Positions 17,756 to 26,288 of a stretch of 64,000 nucleotides of DNA are shown here, one piece after another. Under the pieces are notes generated by a model. That model made no database searches, was not told where the DNA came from, and saw only the letters and a program-made list of their open reading frames with translations. The position numbers and the translations under genes were made by a program. The stretch is from Cedecea neteri (lineage in GTDB: Bacteria; Pseudomonadota; Gammaproteobacteria; Enterobacterales; Enterobacteriaceae), in NCBI RefSeq assembly GCF_000758305.1, contig NZ_CP009458.1, positions 4,712,001-4,776,000 of the forward strand. The letters run 5' to 3'. Numbering within the stretch: position 1 is the stretch's first letter; the number at the start of each line of letters is the position of its first letter.

Positions 17756-18799
17756 CTATTTGGTGACCCACAGCGTCGGCCAGCCGCCCGCTTTATGCCA
17801 GCCATCACAGGCGGGCTCTTCCGCATAGCGAACCAGTCGAAAACGCTGCCCATCAAAGCGCCAGCGCGTGGCCACCCCGCAATCGCCGGGCCCGCGCCCT
17901 TTTGCCAAAGTCGTTAGCTCTTTGCTGTGCACATCAAATCCAGCATTCATCAGTTCAAGTTCGGTGCTACCGCTGTCCGGCATAAAGGGTAACCGCAGGT
18001 GAATCGTCCTGGCGACAAACGGCTTTTGCCGGGAGATGACCCAGGCCAGAGACACCACGTTATAGGCGCCTGCTTCACAGCTGGTCAGCATCAGCGCTTT
18101 GTCGTCGGTCAGAGGGAAAACGCGCACTTCCCGGCGCTGTGGATCGAGTGAACACTGGCTGTTATTCATTCGCCATGTGCCGTAATCCAGCAAGTCGTTC
18201 AGTTCATCGTGTGAAAGCGGCGTTGATGCGGCCGTTGCTGCAGCCACTTCTTTCAGCGGCGGAGCCGGAGGCACGCTAAGCGGAGGCCCGTCACCTTTTT
18301 TAATCCACGCGGTTTCGCTGCCAATACGTTTTTGCTGGCTGTCGATAAACAGCAGCGCCGCTTTGAGTCCGCTGAGTGAAATGATGCCCATGCCGTCGGC
18401 AAGCGTAATTTTATCGCCGTTCACAATAGCGTTTAACAGAGCGTTAATCGCCTCCGGATTATTGGTCATCAAATGGTGAGGGGACACTTTCCATTCGTTG
18501 GGCTGGATAACGAGGGGCGTATCGTCGAGCCGCAGCCGCGGTGCTACAGGCGGGACTTTGACATCCGCACTCTCCATATTCCCCAGGTCGATGCGCAAAC
18601 TAGCGTCAGTGCGAGCTCCGGCTCCCCGGGTAATCGTCATCACCAGCCCCTGATGCAGGCCAGTATTACGAGTGCTGCAAAAGTTCTGGTTATTGCAGGT
18701 TACCTGCCAGTCGGAAAACTGCTTTTGTGCCGGGGCTGCAAATGCAGCATTCGCCACCAGCAGTGCAAGCATGAGTAAGGAGGATATCCGATAGAACAT
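17756..18799 (-). CDS. ypfG: DUF1176 protein YpfG, exported
   Basis: Protein of unknown function, DUF1176 family, 347 residues as in E. coli YpfG. A Sec signal peptide (LLMLALLVANAAFA, cleavage near A22) predicts a periplasmic location. Four conserved cysteines in the first and last thirds (CNNQNFC; CGVATRW; CDGWH) may form disulfides. It is convergent with tktB and monocistronic. No enzymatic motif was recognised. Confidence 0.9.
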   Translation of the reverse strand: MFYRISSLLMLALLVANAAFAAPAQKQFSDWQVTCNNQNFCSTRNTGLHQGLVMTITRGAGARTDASLRIDLGNMESADVKVPPVAPRLRLDDTPLVIQPNEWKVSPHHLMTNNPEAINALLNAIVNGDKITLADGMGIISLSGLKAALLFIDSQQKRIGSETAWIKKGDGPPLSVPPAPPLKEVAAATAASTPLSHDELNDLLDYGTWRMNNSQCSLDPQRREVRVFPLTDDKALMLTSCEAGAYNVVSLAWVISRQKPFVARTIHLRLPFMPDSGSTELELMNAGFDVHSKELTTLAKGRGPGDCGVATRWRFDGQRFRLVRYAEEPACDGWHKAGGWPTLWVTK

Positions 18800-18942
18800 T
18801 GAAGGCTGCCCTAAGAAGCGAAGCGTGAAAAACGTACGATGGTGCGACGTATATTCGGCCCACGAGACAGCCTGCTCAATCGGATTTGTCGGATAGCTTT
18901 ATCGCAATATTAAAAATCACAATAACCTGATTTTATGGAGTT

Positions 18943-19518
18943 TTACCCCATAACATTGCGTAACTGTAGCTGTTGCAGCAGTATCACGGTCTTACCGTCG
19001 CGAATCTCACCGTTCTTCACCATCGCCATCGCCTGGCTAAACGGAATTTCCAGCACGTCGATATCTTCATCTTCCACGCCGCCGCCGGCCCCTTCTCTCT
19101 GAGCCTCGCTGTATTCCGCCAGATAGAAATAGACGATTTCGGTCACGCCGCCGGGAGACATATACAGCTCAAAGACTTTCTCAACTTCACCCACCTGAAA
19201 GCCCGTTTCTTCCATCGCCTCTTTGCGGGCGCAGACTTCCGGCTCATCGGCATCCAACAGCCCGGCACAGGCTTCTATCAGCATGCCGTCTTCATTCCCG
19301 TTAACCCAGGTCGCGACGCGGAACTGGCGTGTTAGCACCACGCTTTTCTTTTCGCGGTTATAAAGCAGAATGGTCGCCCCGTTGCCCCGATCATAAACCT
19401 CGCGCTTATGGCGCACGCTTTCAGCCCCGTTACGAGACAGGTCATAAGTAATATTGCGCAGGATGAAGTAGTTATCAGACAGGACTTTATCTTTGATGAC
19501 TTCAATACGTAACGACAT
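18943..19518 (-). CDS. nudK: GDP-mannose pyrophosphatase NudK (Nudix)
   Basis: Hydrolyses GDP-mannose to GMP and mannose-1-phosphate. The 191 residues match E. coli NudK. The Nudix helix region reads AGLLDADEPEVCARKEAM followed by EETGF, carrying the metal-binding EExxE-type glutamates, and LYMSPGGVTEIVYFYLA and GGGVEDEDIDVLE are family-specific stretches. GGAG lies eight bases before the ATG. In E. coli the next gene is aegA; here a repeat and the nap operon follow. Confidence 0.95.
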   Translation of the reverse strand: MSLRIEVIKDKVLSDNYFILRNITYDLSRNGAESVRHKREVYDRGNGATILLYNREKKSVVLTRQFRVATWVNGNEDGMLIEACAGLLDADEPEVCARKEAMEETGFQVGEVEKVFELYMSPGGVTEIVYFYLAEYSEAQREGAGGGVEDEDIDVLEIPFSQAMAMVKNGEIRDGKTVILLQQLQLRNVMG

Positions 19519-19842
19519 ACGGTCTCCACAAGGCGGTAAGGGAGCCGATAATCATATGATGTTCTGTGAGCGTTGTCGCGCGGCGTTAGGTGTGTTTTTA
19601 GTGGGGTGATTTTCTTTATGTTAACCAGGAGTGGTTCCGTTCACTTATCGCTCAGCCCCCCTCACCCCGGCCCTCTCCCCAAAGGGAGAGGGAGAAAACA
19701 GGTGACAGAGAGTTTTTTTCCCCTCTCCCTTCCAGGGAGAGGGTTAGGGTGAGGGTAAAAAAAACCAGCAGCGATGTTGCGGTTTAAAACAGTGCTGAAC
19801 ATAAAGCAAGGCACCGTTCCGGCTTAAATCGCCTCAGTTTTC
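19519..19842. other. Intergenic region nudK / napC with repeat
   Basis: The 324 bases hold the nudK promoter side (19519-19650), a GC-rich compound palindrome at 19655-19756, and the region after napC. I see no coding frame of note. This is one edge of the nitrate block that replaces E. coli aegA. Confidence 0.6.
19655..19756. repeat. GC-rich palindromic intergenic repeat (copy 2)
   Basis: Same design as the element at 12089-12185: CCCCTCACCCCGGCCCTCTC, a hairpin with AAAGGGAGAGGG, a spacer, then a second hairpin and GGGTTAGGGTGAGGG. The outer arms are complementary. It lies downstream of napC and may act as the end of the nap transcript or protect its 3' end. Confidence 0.75.
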
Positions 19843-20445
19843 TCAAAACCCCGCCTCAACCTCTCGCATATCCGGCAGCTTATGCGCTATCCCTTTATGA
19901 CAATCAATACAGGTTTTTCCGTCTTTGATCGCCTCATCGTGCATTTTGGCCGCCACGGTTTTCTGCGCGGTGAAATCCATATAGTCGAAGTTATGGCAGT
20001 TTCGACACTCCTGGGAGTTGTTGTTTTTCATCCGTCGCCACTCGTTTTGCGCCATCGCCAGGCGGTGATCGTCAAACTTCTGCGGCGTGTCTATCAACCC
20101 AAAAGCCTTAGCGTACAGTTCCTTGCTGGCCTGAATTTTACGGATCATTTTCGGCACCCATTCGTGCGGCACATGGCAATCCGGGCAGGTGGCGCGCACG
20201 CCGCTGCGGTTGTTGTAATGCACCGTGCCCATGTACTCCTCATACACGTTATTGCGCATTTCATGGCAACCGATGCAGAACTCTTCGCGGTTGGACATTT
20301 CCATCCCGGTGTTGAAACCGCCCCAAAAAATTATCCCGGCAGCAAAGCCGATGAGCAGCAACGTGCCGAGCGCTAACCGGCTCGGCCTGCGCCACCACTG
20401 CCACACGCGCTTAATGATGCCGGGTTGACGAGTTGATTTATCCAT
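19843..20445 (-). CDS. napC: Membrane-anchored tetraheme cytochrome c NapC
   Basis: Oxidises quinol at the periplasmic face and passes electrons to NapB-NapA. The 200 residues have one N-terminal membrane anchor (LALGTLLLIGFAAGIIFWGG) and four CxxCH heme sites: CIGCH, CPDCH, CRNCH and CIDCH. It is the last gene of the operon, 3 bases after napB. Without NapGH it is the only quinol dehydrogenase encoded here. The ccm cytochrome maturation genes that follow napC in E. coli are not in this window. Confidence 0.97.
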   Translation of the reverse strand: MDKSTRQPGIIKRVWQWWRRPSRLALGTLLLIGFAAGIIFWGGFNTGMEMSNREEFCIGCHEMRNNVYEEYMGTVHYNNRSGVRATCPDCHVPHEWVPKMIRKIQASKELYAKAFGLIDTPQKFDDHRLAMAQNEWRRMKNNNSQECRNCHNFDYMDFTAQKTVAAKMHDEAIKDGKTCIDCHKGIAHKLPDMREVEAGF

Positions 20446-20448
20446 AAC

Positions 20449-20898
20449 TTATTTCCCAAACCCTTTGGATGGCTCGAAGGTATTTTCAACAATCGGGGCA
20501 ACATCTGCCTGAGGCACGTGGCATTGCAGACAGAAATAGCGGCGAGGTGCCACGTTCGACAGTACTTTGCCGTCGCTGTCCATAAAGTGCGTTGGGCTGA
20601 CGCGCGGAGCCCCCGTGGTACGGTAACTTTCAACGCCGTGGCACTGCAGGCAGCGGTTGCTGGTCGGCGTCACCTGGTAGCCGTCCACGCTGTGCGGGAT
20701 CATCGGCGGCTGGTTAACGTAGTTCAGCGCCATACGTTGCTGCTGCTTTGGCATCAGCACGGCCCCTTCCGGCGTGCCGGACACTTCAGGCGATTGCTTG
20801 AGATCCACGCCATTTGCCGCCCAAAGCGCCCCGCTGACAACCAGAGTGAATGCCGCTCCCCATTGAAACAACGCCTTCATCAGGCCTTGGTTATTCAT
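20449..20898 (-). CDS. napB: Diheme cytochrome c NapB, nitrate reductase small subunit
   Basis: Periplasmic electron carrier from NapC to NapA. The 149 residues have a signal peptide (LVVSGALWAANG, cleavage near A27) and two heme sites, CLQCHGVESY and CLQCHVPQAD, with the MALNYVNQPPMIPHSVDGY segment typical of NapB. It is separated from napA by 86 bases holding a strong hairpin. Confidence 0.96.
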   Translation of the reverse strand: MNNQGLMKALFQWGAAFTLVVSGALWAANGVDLKQSPEVSGTPEGAVLMPKQQQRMALNYVNQPPMIPHSVDGYQVTPTSNRCLQCHGVESYRTTGAPRVSPTHFMDSDGKVLSNVAPRRYFCLQCHVPQADVAPIVENTFEPSKGFGK

Positions 20899-20939
20899 GA
20901 TTTAGCTCCCAGGCTCCATCGAATTGTTATTCTGAAAAC

Positions 20940-20976
20940 ACCCTTCGGACATTTAGCTATGCCGCGACCGAAGGGT
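20940..20976 (-). other. Intercistronic stem-loop between napA and napB
   Basis: A perfect 9-base inverted repeat (ACCCTTCGG/CCGAAGGGT) with a 19-base loop. No T run follows on the minus strand, so it is more likely an RNA-stability or processing hairpin than a terminator. It occupies the place of napGH in E. coli. Confidence 0.6.
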
Positions 20977-20984
20977 ATTGCGCG

Positions 20985-23471
20985 TTACACCTTCGCCAGC
21001 TTGACGGCGCACTTCTTGAAATCCGCCTCTTTAGAGAGCGGGTCGGTGGCGTCGAGCGTCAGGTTATTCACCAGTTGCGCGGCGTCAAAGAACGGCATGT
21101 AGACCAGGCCCCGGGGCGGCTTATTACGGCCACGAGTTTCGACGATGGAAACCACTTCCCCACGACGAGAAATCACCTTCACCTTGTCGCCACGGCGCAG
21201 ACCGCGCTCCTGGGCATCCAGCGGATGCACAAACGTGACGGCCTCAGGGAAAGCACGATGCAGTTCCGGCACGCGACGCGTCATGCTGCCGGTATGCCAG
21301 TGCTCGAGCACGCGCCCGGTAGACAGCCACAGGTCGTACTCCTGGTCCGGGACTTCTGCCGCAGGCTCGAACGGCAGCGCGAAGATCACCGCTTTTCCGT
21401 CCGGTTTGCCGTAAAACTTGAAGCCTTCCCCGGCCTTAACGTACGGATCGTGGCCCTCGCTGTAGCGCCACTGGGTTTCTTTCCCGTCAACCACCGGCCA
21501 GCGCAATCCCCTGGCTTTGTGGTATTCATCAAACGGGGCCAGATCGTGCCCGTGCCCGCGGCCAAAGCTGGCATATTCCTCAAACAGGCCTTTTTGCAGG
21601 TAGAAGCCCAGCTCGCGGGATTCGTCGTTTAGCTGCTCCGCTGCCAGCTCGGTCAGCGGGTATTGACGCACTGCATCGCTGGCGAACAGCACGTCGAACA
21701 GGGTTTTGCCCCGGTATTCTGGTTTTTTCTCGAGAAGATCGGCAGGCCAGACATCCTCTACCTTGAAGCGTTTCGCGAAGGTCACCAGTTGCCAGAGATC
21801 CGACTTCGCCTCGCCCGGTGCGCTAACCTGCTGGCGCCAGAACTGCGTGCGGCGCTCGGCGTTGCCGTAGGCCCCTTCTTTCTCCACCCACATTGCCGTC
21901 GGCAGGATCAGGTCCGCCGTCAGCGCGCTGATGGTTGGATAAGGATCGGAAACGATGATGAAGTTGCGTGGATCGCGCCAGCCCGGCATACGCTCTTCAG
22001 TGATATTCGGCCCGGCCTGCATGTTGTTGTTGCACATCACCCAGTACACGTTGAGCTTGCCGTCTTTCAGCGCCCTGTCCTGCGCCACTGCGTGCAAACC
22101 CACTTTGGCTGGAATAGTACCGGCGGGCAGCTGCCAGGTTTTTTCGACGATTGCCCGGTGTTTTTCGTTGGTGACGACCATGTCTGCCGGTAAGCGGTGT
22201 GCAAAAGTGCCCACTTCACGCGCAGTGCCGCAGGCGGATGGCTGCCCGGTCAGCGAGAACGGCCCGCAGCCCGGCTGAGAGATTTTCCCGGTCAGCAGAT
22301 GCAGGTTGTAAACCAGGTTATTCGCCCAGACGCCGCGCACGTGCTGGTTAAAGCCCATCGTCCAGTAGGAGATCACTTTCTTGTTCGGGTCAGCGTAGAG
22401 CTTCGCGAGCGCTTCAAGCTGGTCTTTCGGCACCCCGCTCATTGCAGCGGTTTTCTCCAGCGTGTACTCGGCGACAAACGTTTTGTATTCGTCGAAGCTC
22501 ATCGGCTCGGATGCATCAGACCCCGGATTCTTCGCGGCCTTTTCCAGTGGATGCGTCGGGCGCAGCCCATAGCCAATATCCGTCACGCCGCGTCGCAGGT
22601 TAACGTGCTGCTTAAAGAACGACTCGTTCACCGCATTGTTCTGAATGATGTAGTTGGCGATGTAGTTCAGGATGGCCAGATCGCTTTGCGGCGTGAAGAC
22701 CATACCGTTGTCCGCCAGCTCGAAGCTGCGATGCTGGAAGGTCGACAGTACGGCAACCTTGACGTTTTCATCGGAGAGGCGACGGTTAGCGATGCGCGAC
22801 CAGAGCACCGGGTGCATTTCCGCCATGTTGGAGCCCCAAAGCACAAAGGCATCAGCCTGCTCAATATCGTCATAGCAGCCCATCGGCTCATCCATGCCGA
22901 AGGTGCGCATAAAGCCCACAACGGCAGACGCCATGCAGTGGCGCGCGTTCGGATCGATATTGTTAGAACGGAAGCCCGCCTTAAACAACTTGGCGGCGGC
23001 GTAGCCTTCCCAGACCGTCCACTGACCGGAACCAAACATGCCGATGCCGTCCGGGCCTTTCTCTTTCAGGGTGGCTTTGAATTTCTCTTCCATCACGTCG
23101 AAGGCTTTTTCCCAGCTTATCGGCTGGAACTCACCCTCTTTGTGGTACTGCCCGTCTTTCATGCGCAGCAGCGGCTGAGTGAGACGATCTTTTCCGTACA
23201 TGATCTTTGGCAGGAAGTAGCCCTTAATGCAGTTCAGCCCTCGGTTGACCGGTGCTTCAGGGTCGCCCTGGCTTGCAACGACGCGGCCATTTTGGGTCCC
23301 TACCAGCACGCCGCAGCCGGTACCGCAGAAGCGGCACGGGGCTTTATCCCATTTAATGGCATCAGGTTTACCTACCACTGCACGAGCCACGCTCGGTGCG
23401 CTGAGGCCCGCCGCCGCGGCAGCTGCGGCAACGGCATTTGCTTTCATAAAGCTACGACGACTGAGTTTCAT
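20985..23471 (-). CDS. napA: Periplasmic nitrate reductase catalytic subunit NapA
   Basis: Molybdenum enzyme reducing nitrate to nitrite in the periplasm. The 828 residues begin with a Tat signal (SRRSFMKANAVAAAAAAAG, cleavage after VARA at 31). The [4Fe-4S] ligands are C46, C49, C53 and C81 (CRFCGTGC...NC). The likely molybdenum Cys is C179 in RHCMASAVVGFMRTFG. The C-terminal part (LEHWHTGSMTRRVPEL) binds the bis-MGD cofactor. The start overlaps napD by 4 bases; NapD is its signal-peptide chaperone. Confidence 0.98.
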   Translation of the reverse strand: MKLSRRSFMKANAVAAAAAAAGLSAPSVARAVVGKPDAIKWDKAPCRFCGTGCGVLVGTQNGRVVASQGDPEAPVNRGLNCIKGYFLPKIMYGKDRLTQPLLRMKDGQYHKEGEFQPISWEKAFDVMEEKFKATLKEKGPDGIGMFGSGQWTVWEGYAAAKLFKAGFRSNNIDPNARHCMASAVVGFMRTFGMDEPMGCYDDIEQADAFVLWGSNMAEMHPVLWSRIANRRLSDENVKVAVLSTFQHRSFELADNGMVFTPQSDLAILNYIANYIIQNNAVNESFFKQHVNLRRGVTDIGYGLRPTHPLEKAAKNPGSDASEPMSFDEYKTFVAEYTLEKTAAMSGVPKDQLEALAKLYADPNKKVISYWTMGFNQHVRGVWANNLVYNLHLLTGKISQPGCGPFSLTGQPSACGTAREVGTFAHRLPADMVVTNEKHRAIVEKTWQLPAGTIPAKVGLHAVAQDRALKDGKLNVYWVMCNNNMQAGPNITEERMPGWRDPRNFIIVSDPYPTISALTADLILPTAMWVEKEGAYGNAERRTQFWRQQVSAPGEAKSDLWQLVTFAKRFKVEDVWPADLLEKKPEYRGKTLFDVLFASDAVRQYPLTELAAEQLNDESRELGFYLQKGLFEEYASFGRGHGHDLAPFDEYHKARGLRWPVVDGKETQWRYSEGHDPYVKAGEGFKFYGKPDGKAVIFALPFEPAAEVPDQEYDLWLSTGRVLEHWHTGSMTRRVPELHRAFPEAVTFVHPLDAQERGLRRGDKVKVISRRGEVVSIVETRGRNKPPRGLVYMPFFDAAQLVNNLTLDATDPLSKEADFKKCAVKLAKV

Positions 23472-23731
23472 GGTGCTTCCTCACCTTGTTCATTCTGCTG
23501 GTGATAAACCAGCGACACCGCCAGCACGCCGGAGATATTGCGTGCCCGCTCAATTTGTTCCAGCAGCGTGTTGCTTTCGGCGGCCTCAATAACCACCGCA
23601 AGTTTGCCGCTGTCGATATCGTCAACCGCAACCTCGCTGCCCGGCAGCGAGTTGATCGCGCTGCGTACGGCAGCAACATGTTCAGGTCTGGCCTGAACCA
23701 CCAGGCCGCATACGTGCCAGTCAGTGTGCAT
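23468..23731 (-). CDS. napD: NapA signal-binding chaperone NapD
   Basis: Cytoplasmic chaperone that binds the NapA twin-arginine signal until the cofactor is inserted. The 87 residues match NapD (WHVCGLVVQARPEHV near the N-terminus, GKLAVVIEA in the middle). It overlaps napF by 11 bases and napA by 4 bases, consistent with coupled translation. Confidence 0.94.
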   Translation of the reverse strand: MHTDWHVCGLVVQARPEHVAAVRSAINSLPGSEVAVDDIDSGKLAVVIEAAESNTLLEQIERARNISGVLAVSLVYHQQNEQGEEAP

Positions 23732-24212
23732 TTTGTGGCCTCAGGGTGATGGCTGACGTTGGGCAACCGGCAACACAAGCGCCGCAGCCGTGACAGGCAG
23801 ACGAAAAGATCTGTGGACGGGAAACGTCCTGCAGAGTGGGGATAAACCGAATGGCCTGCGGTTCACAGGCATCTTCACAGCTGCGACATTCCACCTGGTG
23901 CCAGGCCAGACAGTTTTCGCCGAGCTGTAATGTCAGTGCCCAGGGTTGAGCTGATTGCGGGGCAAAAAGCCGCTGTGGGCAGGCGTCCGCGCACGCATAA
24001 CAGAAGGTGCACTCACCCCGGTTAAAGTCGATTTCAGGATAGCCGCCCTGGCCACGACGAAGCACCCGGCTCTGACAGGCTGTAACGCAGCTATCGCAGC
24101 GCGTGCAGTCCAGAAGAAAATGGTTTTCATCGCCGCTCCACGGAGGGCGAATGGTGGGAGTAGAACTGTGCCAGCCCCCGGTCAGCAGGCCGCGACGGGT
24201 CAGTTTAGCCAT
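23721..24212 (-). CDS. napF: Ferredoxin-type protein NapF
   Basis: Cytoplasmic iron-sulfur protein thought to help NapA maturation. The 163 residues carry Cys clusters for several [4Fe-4S] centres: CTRCDSCVTAC, CTFCYACADAC, CRSCEDAC and CHGCGACVAGC. The N-terminus has a twin-arginine-like TRRGLLTGG, as known for NapF. It is the first gene of napFDABC, with AGGA eight bases before the ATG, and is divergent from narQ. Confidence 0.95.
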   Translation of the reverse strand: MAKLTRRGLLTGGWHSSTPTIRPPWSGDENHFLLDCTRCDSCVTACQSRVLRRGQGGYPEIDFNRGECTFCYACADACPQRLFAPQSAQPWALTLQLGENCLAWHQVECRSCEDACEPQAIRFIPTLQDVSRPQIFSSACHGCGACVAGCPTSAITLRPQNAH

Positions 24213-24336
24213 TGGGCAGATCCTTGCTCAAAATGCCCGGCAAGATCGCCACCGGGTAGAAACGTTATTCTTTTTATCCGCGTATTCTTTGCGGTTATAC
24301 GGCACTTAAGGTATGCGACGAGGGGTTACAAAAGCA

Positions 24337-24352
24337 TCCCCATAAAGGAGTA
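24337..24352. promoter_or_regulatory. NarP/NarL 7-2-7 operator before napF
   Basis: TCCCCAT-AA-AGGAGTA. The right heptamer is a perfect inverse of the TACYYMT consensus and the left one has a single mismatch. The 7-2-7 spacing is the form NarP recognises. The distance to the napF start and the encoded NarP next door make it a strong candidate for nitrate induction of nap. Confidence 0.6.
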
Positions 24353-24357
24353 AATGC

Positions 24358-24371
24358 TGTTGTTGGATCAA
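24358..24371. promoter_or_regulatory. FNR-like site upstream of the NarP site
   Basis: On the minus strand it reads TTGATCCAACAACA: a perfect FNR half-site TTGAT, with a poor second half. Its centre lies 20 bases upstream of the NarP-site centre, the same spacing as the FNR (-64.5) and NarP (-44.5) sites of E. coli napF. The position supports the call more than the match does. Confidence 0.4.
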
Positions 24372-24562
24372 AGAGGTGAACGGTTTCGGCACGACGGAGA
24401 TAAGTCCGAAGATGTAAGGCAGACGTTATGATGTGGCAAAGCTTGCGTTAAATACGGCAGCATTTTTCGCGCCGGGGCGAAAAAGTCACCGCCAGGCGTT
24501 TGCGTCCAGGGCAGATTCTGGTAGGTTTCGCTCCACCGCATACTTTAAAGGGTTATTCCCCA

Positions 24563-26269
24563 GTGACAGTCAAACGCTCGGTCTCCACCAGCCTTGCCCG
24601 CGCTTTCTTTTCGATCGTTTTACTGTCGTTGCTTTCCACCGGCATCGCGATGCTGACGCTCGCCAGCAGCCTGAAGGATGCGGAAGCGGTGAATATTGCG
24701 GGCTCGCTGCGTATGCAGAGCTACCGTCTGGGCTACGATCTTCAAAGTAACCCAAGAGCTATTGCGGCCCATTTACAGCAGTATCAGCAGTCGCTGGACT
24801 CCCCAACATTGCAGCAGCTTAATCGGTTTTGGGTGCCCGATGAGGTAAAAAACCGCTATAACGCTCTGCAGCATGCCTGGCAGCAAATGCAGCAGCATAT
24901 TCTGAACGAAGACATCGACTGGTATCGCTACAACATCGCCGCCTACGTGGAACAAATCGACCTGTTTGTGCTGGCGCTGCAGCATTATGCCGAGCGAAAA
25001 ATGATGCAGGTTGTCGCGGCTTCGGTGGTGGGTTTTATGGCTATTTTCACCCTGGTTTTCTTCGCTTTGCGTCGCATCCGCCAGCAGGTGGTTATGCCGC
25101 TCAATGCCATGGTGGAGGCGAGCAAAGCCATTGAACGCGGCGAGTTTACGCCGCCCAGGCTCGACCGCTCATTACCCAATGAGCTGGGTGCCCTGGCGCA
25201 GGCCTTTATCCGCATGACGGATGAACTGCAAAAACTCTATCGCTCCCTGGAGCAGCAGGTGGAGCAAAAAACCCTACGCCTGCAGGAAGCTAACCGCATG
25301 CTCGAAGTGCTGTACAGCTGCTCTAAGGCGCTGAACGTCAGCACCATCAATCGCGACTGCTTCGTGCAGATCCTGCAAATCATCCATCAGAATGAGGAAG
25401 TCAGCGCCCTGGAAATGCAGGTCGGGGAAAACTGGCGTCTGACGGAAGGCTCCCCGGTAGCTGGCGAGGAATGGCATGCCCTGCCGCTGGTTCAGCAGGA
25501 CAGCGCTTTTGGCACACTGCGCTGGCAGTCACCGGGGAGCTCCCCTTCCCCACAGCTGATGAAAAGCGTGGCCACCATGCTGGGGCGAGGCGTGTACTTT
25601 AATCAGGCGCAAAAACACTACCAGCAACTGCTGCTCATGGAAGAACGAGCGACGATTGCCAGGGAGCTGCATGACTCTCTGGCGCAGGTTCTGTCTTATC
25701 TTCGTATCCAGCTGACGCTGCTTAAGCGCGCGGTGCCCGAAGAAAACCAGCCTGCGCAGCGAATTGTCGGGGACTTTTCCCAGGCCTTAAACGACGCCTA
25801 TCGCCAGCTACGCGAGCTGCTCACCACCTTCCGCCTGACGCTGCAGCAGGCGGATTTACCTGCTGCACTACACGAGCTGCTGGAGCCGCTGCGCGAGCAA
25901 ACCCAGGCAGAGATTAGCCTGAAATGCAGCCTGCCGACTCAGGTTCTGGACGCTTCCCAGCAAATCCACCTGCTGCAAATCATCCGGGAGGCGGTACTGA
26001 ACGCAATTAAACATGCCAATGCCAGCCACATTGAGGTTGTTTGCCGCTCAGAAAACGGCGGGCATTACGCTTCGGTATTTGACAACGGGTACGGCATTGC
26101 CAGCCTTGAAGAACCCGAAGGTCACTACGGGCTGAATATCATGCACGAACGCGCAGAGCGGCTTGGCGGCCAACTGACGATATCCCGCCCGCCAGAGGGC
26201 GGAACGCGAGTAGAAGTCCACTTTACCTCTGCGACTTCGGCTGCCGCCGGGAGCCATAACAATAATTAG
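24563..26269 (+). CDS. narQ: Nitrate/nitrite sensor histidine kinase NarQ
   Basis: Inner-membrane sensor that phosphorylates NarP (and NarL) when nitrate or nitrite is present. The 568 residues from the GTG at 24563 align with E. coli NarQ (MIVKRPVS there, VTVKRSVS here). They hold TM1, the nitrate-binding P-box INIAG-type segment at about 44-60 (NIAGSLRMQSYRLGYDL), TM2 near 150-170, HAMP, a Cys-containing central module (CSKALN...C), the HisKA_3 site H370 in ARELHDSLAQVL, and the ATPase (GLNIMHERAERLGG). The frame extends upstream to 24500 without support. narP follows 19 bases later. Confidence 0.95.
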   Translation: MTVKRSVSTSLARAFFSIVLLSLLSTGIAMLTLASSLKDAEAVNIAGSLRMQSYRLGYDLQSNPRAIAAHLQQYQQSLDSPTLQQLNRFWVPDEVKNRYNALQHAWQQMQQHILNEDIDWYRYNIAAYVEQIDLFVLALQHYAERKMMQVVAASVVGFMAIFTLVFFALRRIRQQVVMPLNAMVEASKAIERGEFTPPRLDRSLPNELGALAQAFIRMTDELQKLYRSLEQQVEQKTLRLQEANRMLEVLYSCSKALNVSTINRDCFVQILQIIHQNEEVSALEMQVGENWRLTEGSPVAGEEWHALPLVQQDSAFGTLRWQSPGSSPSPQLMKSVATMLGRGVYFNQAQKHYQQLLLMEERATIARELHDSLAQVLSYLRIQLTLLKRAVPEENQPAQRIVGDFSQALNDAYRQLRELLTTFRLTLQQADLPAALHELLEPLREQTQAEISLKCSLPTQVLDASQQIHLLQIIREAVLNAIKHANASHIEVVCRSENGGHYASVFDNGYGIASLEEPEGHYGLNIMHERAERLGGQLTISRPPEGGTRVEVHFTSATSAAAGSHNNN

Positions 26270-26288
26270 CTTTATTCAGGAGTTAGCA

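Larger units (their letters stand above)
24213..24562. promoter_or_regulatory. Divergent napF / narQ control region
   Basis: About 350 bases between the nitrate reductase operon and its sensor. Reading towards napF, it contains an FNR-like half-site, a NarP/NarL 7-2-7 palindrome (both listed separately) and -10-like hexamers around 24294-24310 (TATAAC on the minus strand). The narQ side ends in AAGGG about ten bases before the GTG start. No coding frame of note. Confidence 0.55.

Noticed and set aside
22197..23504. 435-codon plus-strand frame opposite napA
   Set aside because: Antisense shadow of a high-GC gene; no recognisable domain, and the napA reading is certain.
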